Assembly (NCBI GenBank): GCA_002773545.1
Contig: PFAV01000063.1
Coordinates: 1 to 12,033, forward strand
From: a bacterium (Candidatus Gribaldobacteria) CG10_big_fil_rev_8_21_14_0_10_41_12
GTDB taxonomy: Bacteria; Patescibacteriota; Minisyncoccia; Minisyncoccales; CG1-02-41-26
Direction: 5' to 3'
DNA: 12,033 bases
Positions 1-5,637 of the stretch are shown piece after piece (positions within the stretch are counted from its first letter, which is position 1; every line of letters starts with the position of its first letter). A program made the translations under genes and the position numbers. The notes under the pieces are model-generated. The model saw only the letters and a list, made by a program, of their open reading frames with translations, was not told the DNA's origin and made no database searches.

Positions 1-60
1 GTCTTCCTCGCCTCGCTCGAAAATCTAAAATTTCGCTACGAAATAGTTTTGCAACCATCT
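1..60. other. unassigned leader stretch, possible end of a repeat or tiny divergent ORF
   Basis: No recognisable gene. On the minus strand an ATG at 58-56 opens a frame that runs off the left edge (about 19 codons, starting MVAKLFRSEILDF). The sequence contains a short inverted repeat ATTTCG-CTA-CGAAAT near 32-46. It could be the start of a divergent gene or, more likely in my view, part of a dispersed repeat. Nothing in the peptide matches a family I know. Confidence 0.2.
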
Positions 61-108
61 CAATTATCAATTTTCAATTTTCAAATGGGCTTAATTCATT
101 GAAAATTG
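61..108. repeat. inverted TTGAAAA-type repeat upstream of topA
   Basis: Positions 61-84 carry CAATTTTC-type units and 100-108 start GAAAATTG-type units, which continue into the 32-bp repeat at 109-140. The two sets are inverted relative to each other and separated by about 15 nt around TGGGCTTAATTCATT, so the leader of topA can fold on itself. No clear -35/-10 promoter could be picked out among the repeats. Confidence 0.6.
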
Positions 109-140
109 TTTGAAAATTGAAAATTAGTAAATTGAAAATT
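109..140 (+). repeat. 32-bp AT-rich repeat, copy 1 (abuts topA start)
   Basis: This segment is built from GAAAATT heptamers (two in tandem, an irregular AGTAAATT, then another heptamer). It is identical over all 32 bases to 6250-6281 in the gap between ATPase subunits B and D. It ends exactly at the base before the topA ATG, so it fills the place where a ribosome binding site would be, and contains no Shine-Dalgarno sequence. Confidence 0.85.
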
Positions 141-2282
141 ATGAACCTAATTATCGTTGAAAGTCCGACCAAAGCAAAAACAATTGGCAAGTTTTTAGGC
201 AAGGACTATAAAATTGAGTCCTCTTTTGGCCATATCCGCGACTTGCCCGAGAAAGAAATAGGCATTGATATTAAAAATAATTTCAAGCCCGAGTATGTTA
301 TTCCAGCCAAGGCCAAGGCCAAAGTGAAAATCTTAAAAGACGCGGCCAAAACCGCTACCAGCATCACGCTCGCCACTGACGAGGACAGAGAGGGCGAGGC
401 CATTGCTTTTCATTTGGCTTATATTTTGGGCTTAAAAAAGCCCCAACGAATTGTTTTTCATGAAATCACCAAGACGGCCATTGAAAACGCCTTAAAAAAT
501 CCCCGAGGCATTGACGACAATTTAGTCAACGCCCAACAAGCCAGAAGAATTTTAGACCGTTTGGTGGGCTATAAACTATCGCCTTTTTTATGGAAAAAAG
601 TGATGAGGGGGCTGTCCGCAGGCCGAGTGCAATCAGTGGCGGTAAAATTAATTTGCGACCGAGAAAAAGAAATTGAGGCCTTTATTCCCCAAGAATATTG
701 GAGCGTTGTTGCTTCGCTCCTCAAACAAAATGTCATCCTGAGCGATAGCGAAGGATCCCAACCGCGAGATTCTTCGCCTACGGCTCAGAATGACAACTCC
801 ATTAAAGCTATTCTCGTGGCTAAAGATGGTAAAACCATCAGCAAACTGGAAATTAAAAACCAAGCCGAGGCGGATAAAATACTTCATGATTTAGAAAATG
901 CCCAATACAAAGTGGCCAGCATAGAACGCAAAGAAACCCTTCGTAATCCGCCAGCGCCTTTTACCACTAGCTCGCTGCAGCAAACAGCCGCCAATAAATT
1001 TGGCTTTACCGCTAAAAAAACCATGATGGCCGCTCAAAAATTGTATGAAAACGGTTTTATCACTTACCACCGCACTGATTCGCTCAACCTTTCAGCCATC
1101 GCCCAGCAAGAAGCGCGAAATTTCATCTGCGAGCAATTAGGCAAAAATTATTGGCCCGGCGCCCCGCGAAGTTTTCAAACCAAAAGCAAAGGCGCTCAAG
1201 AAGCGCATGAAGCCATTCGCCCCACTTCCCCGGCGCAAAATACTCCCGAAAAAATTAAAAGCCGGCTCACACCCGAAATGTTCAAGGTTTATGATTTAGT
1301 GTGGCGCAGATTTATCGCTTCGCAAATGACCCCGGCTGTTTTTGACGCCACTACTGTTGATATTCAGGCCAATCAATATACATTCAGAGTTAATGGACAA
1401 ACAATGAAGTTCGACGGCTTCTTAAAAATCTATCTCACTAAATTTGAAGAAACCGACTTGCCGAACTTAGAAAAAAATGAAATTTTGCAACTCAAGGACT
1501 TGCTCAAAGAACAGCACTTTACCCAACCGCCCGCCCGCTACTCTGAAGCCACTCTGATTAAAATTTTGGAAAAAGAAGGCATCGGCCGCCCCTCAACTTA
1601 CGCCCCAACTTTAGACACTATCCAAAACAGAAACTATGTAGAAAAAGACGAGAACAAAAAATTTAAGCCAACCAAAATCGGCTCAACCGTGAACGACCTT
1701 TTAACCGAGCACTTCCCGCAAATAGTTGATACGGCCTTTACCGCTAAAATGGAAAAAGAGTTTGACGAAATAGCTCAAGGCAAAGACACTTGGCAAAAAA
1801 CCATCGCTGATTTTTATTTTCCTTTCGCGGAAAATCTCAAAGAAAAAGAAAAAGCAGTAATTAAGGTAGACCTGACAGAAAAAACCGATAGGGTTTGTCC
1901 GCAATGCGGCGGCGAAGTGATTATTCGTCTGGGTAGGTTTGGCAAATTTTACGCTTGCAGTAAATTCCCTAACTGCAAGTTCACTGAAAACATTAAAAAG
2001 CCGCCCCTCAACGCGCAGTGCCCTAAATGCGGGGCTGACTTAGTAGAAAAAAATACTAAAAAAAGAAAAACATTTTATGGTTGTTCCAAGTGGCCTGACT
2101 GCGACTTTGCTTTGTGGGACAAGCCCACTGGCGAAAAATGCCCCCAATGCTCATTCTTAATGGTGCAAACTGTGCGCAAGCAAATTAAATGCTCTAATAA
2201 AGAATGCCCCACCCTCGCCACGCCGAAGCCCAATAGGGCGAAGGCGGGCAAGTCAACCGAAACGGAAAATGGAAATTCTTGA
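141..2282 (+). CDS. topA: DNA topoisomerase I (type IA), with in-frame repeat insertion
   Basis: Type IA topoisomerase, 713 aa, which relaxes negatively supercoiled DNA by nicking and passing one strand. The N-terminal Toprim domain shows ESPTKAKTIGKFLG (E7) and the metal-binding DxDxE at D80, D82, E84. The catalytic tyrosine is Y309 in FITYHRTDS. Three C-terminal four-cysteine zinc fingers begin near residues 586, 627 and 667. The ATG at 141 is preferred over an in-frame TTG at 117, because the latter would add eight residues encoded by a repeat and homologues begin at the MNLIIVESP-like stretch. There is no Shine-Dalgarno. Residues 198-218 come from a 63-bp palindromic repeat, inserted where a loop would be expected in the middle of the protein. 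The last residues (PKPNRAKAG) coincide with another hairpin. The gene ends at TGA and overlaps the rel start by 14 nt, suggesting co-transcription and coupled translation. Confidence 0.97.
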   Translation: MNLIIVESPTKAKTIGKFLGKDYKIESSFGHIRDLPEKEIGIDIKNNFKPEYVIPAKAKAKVKILKDAAKTATSITLATDEDREGEAIAFHLAYILGLKKPQRIVFHEITKTAIENALKNPRGIDDNLVNAQQARRILDRLVGYKLSPFLWKKVMRGLSAGRVQSVAVKLICDREKEIEAFIPQEYWSVVASLLKQNVILSDSEGSQPRDSSPTAQNDNSIKAILVAKDGKTISKLEIKNQAEADKILHDLENAQYKVASIERKETLRNPPAPFTTSSLQQTAANKFGFTAKKTMMAAQKLYENGFITYHRTDSLNLSAIAQQEARNFICEQLGKNYWPGAPRSFQTKSKGAQEAHEAIRPTSPAQNTPEKIKSRLTPEMFKVYDLVWRRFIASQMTPAVFDATTVDIQANQYTFRVNGQTMKFDGFLKIYLTKFEETDLPNLEKNEILQLKDLLKEQHFTQPPARYSEATLIKILEKEGIGRPSTYAPTLDTIQNRNYVEKDENKKFKPTKIGSTVNDLLTEHFPQIVDTAFTAKMEKEFDEIAQGKDTWQKTIADFYFPFAENLKEKEKAVIKVDLTEKTDRVCPQCGGEVIIRLGRFGKFYACSKFPNCKFTENIKKPPLNAQCPKCGADLVEKNTKKRKTFYGCSKWPDCDFALWDKPTGEKCPQCSFLMVQTVRKQIKCSNKECPTLATPKPNRAKAGKSTETENGNS
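732..794. repeat. 63-bp palindromic element inserted in frame in topA
   Basis: The ends GTCATCCTGAGC (732-743) and GCTCAGAATGAC (783-794) pair with one mismatch. A second stem pairs GCGAAGGATC (748-757) with 768-777, one pair being a G-U wobble. The loop is 758-767. T731 and A795 can extend the outer stem. The element is 21 codons long, starts on a codon boundary and has no stop, so topA stays open and gains the peptide VILSDSEGSQ...AQND. The GTCATCCTGAGCG/GCGAAGGATC words match a hairpin repeat I recall from many bacterial genomes. In-gene insertion resembles the behaviour of Rickettsia palindromic elements. Confidence 0.85.
2221..2246. repeat. short GC-rich palindrome at the 3' end of topA
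   Basis: CGCC-GAA-GCCC, loop AATA, GGGC-GAA-GGCG: two 4-bp GC stems around a symmetric GAA/GAA internal loop. It is more GC-rich than its surroundings and encodes part of the basic tail after the third zinc finger of TopA, just before the rel start. It may be a second small inserted repeat or a local RNA structure affecting topA-rel coupling. Confidence 0.5.
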
Positions 2283-3993
2283 CAAGTTAAAAGAAGGCGC
2301 AGGAAACCCACAGGCCTTTGACAGGGTGGCGGATTTTCTGCAAAAAACCTTAAATAATGAGGCGGCGTTTTTTCATTACTTAAGAACCGGCCTTTTATTA
2401 AAGGACTTGGGAGCAGATGAACCAGCTATTTTGGCGGGCCTATTGCAAGGGGCCCCGGACACTGATGTTATCAAAGATTTTCTGCCATCAGAAATACATC
2501 ATGAGGTTATTTTCATTATAAAAAAATTTGAACAAATCAAAAATCTCGCCCTGCCTAAAAAAGAACTAAAATTAAAACCATTAGCCAGCTGGGAAAAAAC
2601 CTTTCTTGATATTCAATCGCAAAATTTAAGAAGAATGTTTTTTGCCATTGCTCAAGACCTGCGGCCTATTTTAATTATTTTAGCCAAATCGTTAGACGAA
2701 ATGCAAAACCTAAAAGAATTATGCCCGTCGGAATTACGGCTTAAAAAATCATTGGCCGCTTTGGAAATTTTAGCTCCCTTGGCTTATGGTTTGGGTATCA
2801 ATGAAATCAAGGGCCAGCTGGAAGACGCGGCTTTTCCTTATGTTTTTCCGCAAGAATACCAATGGCTCATCTCAGCGGTTAAAGACAAATACAGCCAAAA
2901 AGAAAATTATTTAGCCATTATGAAAATAGCGGTTGAGGAAGCGCTCAAAAACGAAAACATTCAGGCCATGATCATTCAAGCCCGAGCCAAGCATTATTTT
3001 TCTTTGTATCAAAAGCTGTTGCGCCACAATATGGACATTGAAAAAATCTACGACTTAGTGGCCTTGCGTATCATTGTGCCCAACATTGAGGCCTGCTATC
3101 AGGCCTTGGGCGCGGTGCATAAAAAATGGCAGGCCTTGCCCGGACGAATCAAGGATTACATCAGCTCGCCCAAAAACAACGGCTATCGGGCTTTGCATAC
3201 TTCAGTCATTGGCGAGCAAAATAAGTTTGTGGAGTTTCAAATTAAAACCATGGAAATGCACCAAGAATCTGAATACGGCGCAGTGGCGCATTTATCTTAC
3301 AAAGCCAAAAACATCAAAGAAAAAACCTATCGCCGCCAATTTTACTGGCTTGATCAATTAAGAAAATGGCAGGAGGAAATCAAAGAACCCGGCAAAATTG
3401 CTGAATTCGTTAAATCAGAGCTGTTCAAAGACCGTATCTTTGTTTTCACGCCTAAGCAAGATGTCATTAATCTGCCTAAGGGTTCAACCCCGCTTGATTT
3501 TGCCTATGCCATACACAGCCAAATCGGCGAACACACCAAAAGCGCTATTATTGACGGCAAAATCGCGCCCTTTAATCAAGCTTTATCCACCGGCCAAACC
3601 ATAGAAATTATCATCAGCAAAGCCAAATCGCCCTCGCTGGATTGGTTAAAAATTGTTAAAAGTCATCAAGCCAAAAAGAAAATCAAAAACTTTTTAGAAA
3701 AGGCCTACGGGCTTTCCATTAAAGAAGTTAAAAAAACAACTTTTAGAGAAAAAAGAAATTCTTTGTTGAATAAAATTTTACCGCTGCGCAAAAAAGAGCC
3801 AAAAATTTTAGTCGGCGGAGTAAGCGGTATTATGACGCGCTTGGGCAAGTGCTGTTCGCCCAAGCTCGGCGACAGCTTAGCCGCGTTTATTACCCAGGGA
3901 GAGGGTGCCTCTATCCACACGACCAACTGCCCCAACCTCAAAGAACTCTCGGAAAAATGGCCCGAGCGAGTCCTCCCCGCTATCTGGCAATAA
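2269..3993 (+). CDS. rel: RelA/SpoT-family (p)ppGpp synthetase with degenerate hydrolase domain
   Basis: Long-type RSH protein, 574 aa, predicted to make the alarmone (p)ppGpp from ATP and GDP/GTP. The synthetase is intact: RAKH and YQK in the G-loop, YDLVALR with its Asp, RIKD at 293-296 (the RXKD signature of bifunctional Rel/SpoT rather than EXDD of RelA), NGYRALHT with Y306 and H310, VEFQIKT and the SEYG motif. A TGS domain starts near 388 (DRIFVFTP). A zinc-binding segment follows with C528-C529, H550 and C554. The N-terminal HD hydrolase fold is recognisable (QNLRRMFFAIAQDLR), but the HD pair is Q60-G61 and the Asp expected in the ADRLHNM motif is K140; only H36 remains. Hydrolysis is therefore predicted lost. 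The protein stops about 20 residues after the last cysteine and lacks the C-terminal ACT/RRM domain (Rel proteins are usually above 700 aa). The ATG overlaps topA by 14 nt. Confidence 0.93.
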   Translation: MEILDKLKEGAGNPQAFDRVADFLQKTLNNEAAFFHYLRTGLLLKDLGADEPAILAGLLQGAPDTDVIKDFLPSEIHHEVIFIIKKFEQIKNLALPKKELKLKPLASWEKTFLDIQSQNLRRMFFAIAQDLRPILIILAKSLDEMQNLKELCPSELRLKKSLAALEILAPLAYGLGINEIKGQLEDAAFPYVFPQEYQWLISAVKDKYSQKENYLAIMKIAVEEALKNENIQAMIIQARAKHYFSLYQKLLRHNMDIEKIYDLVALRIIVPNIEACYQALGAVHKKWQALPGRIKDYISSPKNNGYRALHTSVIGEQNKFVEFQIKTMEMHQESEYGAVAHLSYKAKNIKEKTYRRQFYWLDQLRKWQEEIKEPGKIAEFVKSELFKDRIFVFTPKQDVINLPKGSTPLDFAYAIHSQIGEHTKSAIIDGKIAPFNQALSTGQTIEIIISKAKSPSLDWLKIVKSHQAKKKIKNFLEKAYGLSIKEVKKTTFREKRNSLLNKILPLRKKEPKILVGGVSGIMTRLGKCCSPKLGDSLAAFITQGEGASIHTTNCPNLKELSEKWPERVLPAIWQ

Positions 3994-4002
3994 ACCCCCC
4001 GC

Positions 4003-4034
4003 TGTTTAATTCTCGCGATCGCGAGAATTAAACA
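4003..4034. repeat. perfect 32-bp palindrome between rel and tRNA-Leu
   Basis: Arms TGTTTAATTCTCGC and its exact complement flank a central GATC. All 16 base pairs match, and the centre is GCGATCGC. It starts 9 nt after the rel stop and ends 8 nt before the tRNA -35 box. As RNA it would form a long hairpin and could end rel transcription, but no T-tract follows on either strand. As DNA it could be an operator or a dispersed palindrome. Confidence 0.85.
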
Positions 4035-4042
4035 CAATGACC

Positions 4043-4070
4043 TTGAACAAAACAAAATTTATTGTAAGAT
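4043..4070 (+). promoter_or_regulatory. promoter of tRNA-Leu
   Basis: TTGAAC (4043-4048) and TAAGAT (4065-4070) are separated by 16 bp and lie 12 bp before the mature tRNA 5' end, as expected for a sigma-70-type promoter of a single tRNA gene. Confidence 0.6.
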
Positions 4071-4081
4071 GAAGTTGCATC

Positions 4082-4164
4082 GCCGAGGTGGTGGAATGGT
4101 TTACACGTGCGACTCAAAATCGCATGGGCGCAAGTCCGTGAGGGTTCGAGTCCCTCCCTCGGCA
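4082..4164 (+). tRNA. tRNA-Leu, anticodon CAA
   Basis: The 83-nt cloverleaf has a 7-bp acceptor stem GCCGAGG (4082-4088) with CCTCGGC (4157-4163) and discriminator A4164. The anticodon stem TGCGA (4108-4112) pairs with TCGCA (4120-4124) around loop CTCAAAA, giving anticodon CAA at 4115-4117, which reads UUG. A long variable arm (about 4125-4139) marks it as a class II Leu tRNA. The T arm is GAGGG-TTCGAGT-CCCTC. The 3' CCA is not encoded (ACA follows), so it must be added by a CCA-adding enzyme. Confidence 0.97.
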
Positions 4165-4184
4165 CAAAATTACTTATTTAATTT

Positions 4185-4336
4185 ATGAAAATCGGCGTTA
4201 TTGGCAGTATGCAATATACGGAAAAAATGATAGAAGCTCGCGATGAACTTATTAAGCTGAAATGCCCTATTGCCAGTCAGAAATTGAGGCAGTCAAGCCA
4301 ATAATTATCAATGAAGATTTGTCATTGATTAAATAG
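4185..4336 (+). pseudogene. internally deleted remnant of a small conserved (deoxyribosyltransferase-like) protein
   Basis: The ATG at 4185 begins MKIGVIGSMQYTEKMIEARD, followed by ELIKL, and the frame stops at 4302-4304 after 39 residues. In the frame one step over, 4265-4336 reads PYCQSEIEAVKPIIINEDLS, then LIK and a stop. From memory, N- and C-terminal pieces of this type belong to one family of about 130-150 aa, sometimes labelled nucleoside 2-deoxyribosyltransferase-like, with a GSM.. start and a ..YxSEIEAxKPIxIN.DL end. The middle, roughly 80-90 codons, is gone and the junction near 4262-4268 is out of frame. Both ends are well preserved, so the deletion looks recent. The 3' end overlaps the convergent DUF134 gene by 8 nt. 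The family recall is unchecked; the split frame is visible directly. Confidence 0.6.
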
Positions 4337-4613
4337 ACAGCTTGATAATTTTAATCGCTTTGCCGTTTATTAAAGCATCAGCGATTTTTTTGTAAGCGGA
4401 ATATAAAATCCGCTGATAAGTGCTTTGAGAAGTGCGCATTTTCTTGGCCGCTTCTTTTTGTTCTAAATCATTGATATGGCGCAAACGAAAGGCCTCCATC
4501 TCCTCGGTGGTAAGTTCTACAATTTCAAGAAACCTCATCGGTACTCCTTGGGGCTTGAAATAAGTTATATTTGGATTAAATTCTATTTTTCGGTAAAGTC
4601 GTGGTCTTGGCAT
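4329..4613 (-). CDS. DUF134 (UPF0251) family helix-turn-helix protein
   Basis: Small protein of 94 aa, starting MPRPRLYRKI and containing FKPQGVPM, VELTTEEMEAFRL and a C-terminal helix-turn-helix-like segment (QKEAAKKMRTSQSTYQRIL, then KIADALINGKA). These are the hallmarks of the DUF134/UPF0251 family, whose second half resembles region 4 of sigma factors and is expected to bind DNA. The length is normal for the family. The ATG at 4613 is the only sensible start because MPRPR is the conserved N-terminus; the upstream bases TAAAAAT have no Shine-Dalgarno. A promoter lies at 4672-4700 and overlaps that of the divergent gene at 4741. Family members often sit near NifX/iron-molybdenum cofactor-related genes, but none is visible here. 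The target is unknown; autoregulation or control of the divergent gene is a guess from geometry. Confidence 0.88.
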   Translation of the reverse strand: MPRPRLYRKIEFNPNITYFKPQGVPMRFLEIVELTTEEMEAFRLRHINDLEQKEAAKKMRTSQSTYQRILYSAYKKIADALINGKAIKIIKLSI

Positions 4614-4669
4614 ATTTTTATAAATATTATTACTTAACTAATAGTTCGACCTTTACCTATTATCTATTA

Positions 4670-4683
4670 TGGGTATACACCCA
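4670..4683. promoter_or_regulatory. candidate operator TGGGT-N4-ACCCA
   Basis: A short inverted repeat with 5-bp arms (4670-4674 and 4679-4683) and spacer ATAC overlaps the predicted -10 box of the DUF134 gene. A protein bound here would block that promoter. The arms are short, so chance is possible. Confidence 0.4.
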
Positions 4684-4700
4684 CAATGATTTCTTGTCAA
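4672..4700 (-). promoter_or_regulatory. promoter of the DUF134 gene
   Basis: On the minus strand TTGACA (complement of 4695-4700) and TATACC (complement of 4672-4677) are spaced by exactly 17 bp. The start codon lies about 58 nt downstream of the -10 box, leaving an AT-rich leader of about 50 nt. Confidence 0.6.
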
Positions 4701-4722
4701 TAGTTAGAAAACCTGATAAAAT
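4694..4722 (+). promoter_or_regulatory. promoter of the nucleotidyltransferase-like gene and HIT gene
   Basis: TTGTCA (4694-4699) and TAAAAT (4717-4722) are spaced by 17 bp, with TG at 4714-4715 giving an extended -10 (TGATAAAAT). The ATG at 4741 is only about 12 nt from the expected transcription start, so the leader is very short and has no Shine-Dalgarno. Its -35 box shares the bases TTGTCAA with the opposite promoter, so the two cannot be occupied at once. Confidence 0.65.
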
Positions 4723-4740
4723 AGTAAGAAATTACAGCTT

Positions 4741-5161
4741 ATGGAAATAAAAGGCAAACTGAATGAATTCGGCTTAAATCCCGGCAATGCCGTTGTGATT
4801 GGCTCGGGCATCTTGAATGCTTTGAAAATTCGCGGGAGCAATGATATTGATGTGGTTGTAACTTTAGAAAAGTATCAAAGTTTGGCTTTAGACAGCCGTT
4901 TCAAAAAAGAAATGAAGCCGCGGGCGAGAAATACCGACAAGCGACCTCTTGGAAATTATGACCGACTGGACTGTGCTGGGCGAAACCTGGACTTTTGATA
5001 ATCTTTTGGAACATTCAGTTGTCATAGACGGCGTTAGATACAACACCGCGCAATTCTTACTCAATGTCAAACGAAGCTGGCTCGTAAACGATGATGTCCG
5101 ACAAAAAGATATAGACGATGTGAAACTGATGGAAACTTATCTTAAAAACGCGCATGAATAA
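4741..5161 (+). pseudogene. nucleotidyltransferase-like protein, frameshifted near 4914-4922
   Basis: The first frame (4741-4998) encodes a segment with VVIGSGILNALKIRGSNDID, which fits the minimal nucleotidyltransferase pattern hG[GS]x(9-13)Dh[DE]h at I20-G21-S22 and D35-I36-D37-V38. It then runs into unlike sequence. The frame one base over, free of stops from about 4916 to 5161, continues with REIPTSDLLEIMTDWTVLGE and ..VKRSWLVNDDVRQKDI. Joining them gives a protein of about 140 aa. One extra base in GCCGCGGGCG near 4917-4922 would explain the shift (KRGRE restored). Both halves keep normal composition, so the lesion is recent, a sequencing error, or a recoding site. It is co-directional with and overlaps the HIT gene by 8 nt. 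The substrate is unknown; antitoxin-type or small-molecule nucleotidyltransferase roles are both possible. Confidence 0.7.
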
Positions 5162-5618
5162 ATACGAACAAAATAAAATCAAGGACTACCAACACTGGAC
5201 GGTTTATGTTCACGAAAACCAAAGTTATTTGGGGCGGTGCGTGATTGCTTGTAAGCGAGCCAAGGCGGATGATTTAGCCAATGCCAGTCAAGAAGAATTG
5301 CTGGAATTTTTGCGAATTATTAACGAACTAAAAAACGCCCTACAAAAAGCGTTTCAAACTGACTGGTTTAATTATTCTTTTTTGGGCAATGCCGACCAGC
5401 ATTTGCACTGCCACTTTATCCCCCGCTATCAAACCGAGCGAGTTTTTGAAGGTATTGTTTTTAAAGACGAACTCTGGGGACACAACTATAAAACCGACCA
5501 CAATTTCCAAACCACTGACGAAATTAGAGAAAAAATCAAACAAACTATTCAAAAATTAATAGAGGGCAGACCTCCTGAAAACTGGGAGCCCAGTCTGGGG
5601 AGGTCTGCCCTTTGTTAG
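5154..5618 (+). CDS. HIT-family hydrolase/nucleotidyltransferase
   Basis: Protein of 154 aa with the histidine triad at H83-L-H85-C-H87-FI within ADQHLHCHFIPRY, the signature of the HIT superfamily, whose members hydrolyse or transfer nucleotidyl groups (for example Ap4A or AMP-linked compounds) through a nucleotidyl-histidine intermediate. N-terminal YVHENQSYLGRCVIACKRA matches the typical beta-strand region before the active site. The start ATG at 5154 overlaps the end of the preceding frameshifted gene (ATGAATAA), implying translational coupling. The last about 18 codons (EGRPPENWEPSLGRSALC) are read from a terminator hairpin, so the natural C-terminus probably once ended near IQKLIE. The exact substrate cannot be told from the sequence. 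Confidence 0.88.
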   Translation: MNKYEQNKIKDYQHWTVYVHENQSYLGRCVIACKRAKADDLANASQEELLEFLRIINELKNALQKAFQTDWFNYSFLGNADQHLHCHFIPRYQTERVFEGIVFKDELWGHNYKTDHNFQTTDEIREKIKQTIQKLIEGRPPENWEPSLGRSALC

Positions 5619-5628
5619 TTTTTATTTT
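5561..5628. terminator. strong rho-independent terminator, overlapping the HIT gene end
   Basis: AGGGCAGACCTCC (5563-5575) pairs perfectly with 5599-5611, and the stem extends to 5561/5613 with one G-U pair. Inside it is a second hairpin ACTGGG-AG-CCCAGT (5581-5594). A T-rich run (5615-5628) follows on the plus strand. On the minus strand the hairpin is followed by an AT-rich stretch, so it may also end the convergent ATPase operon, whose last stop is only 25 nt away. The HIT stop codon (5616-5618) lies just after the stem. Confidence 0.85.
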
Positions 5629-5637
5629 AGATTCTTC

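Noticed and set aside
117..140. TTG start that would lengthen TopA by eight residues
   Set aside because: The added codons are entirely repeat sequence, and TopA homologues begin at the strand encoded from the ATG at 141.
700..720. GGAGCG...CGCTCC hairpin just before the topA insertion
   Set aside because: Only 6-bp arms, inside normal TopA sequence (WSVVASLL), so most likely chance rather than part of the element.
4003..4034. Calling the palindrome a confident rho-independent terminator
   Set aside because: No T-tract follows on either strand, so it is listed as a palindrome with undecided function.
3705..4055. 116-codon minus-strand open frame over the rel 3' end
   Set aside because: Antisense shadow of the conserved zinc-binding region of Rel; it also runs through the palindrome.
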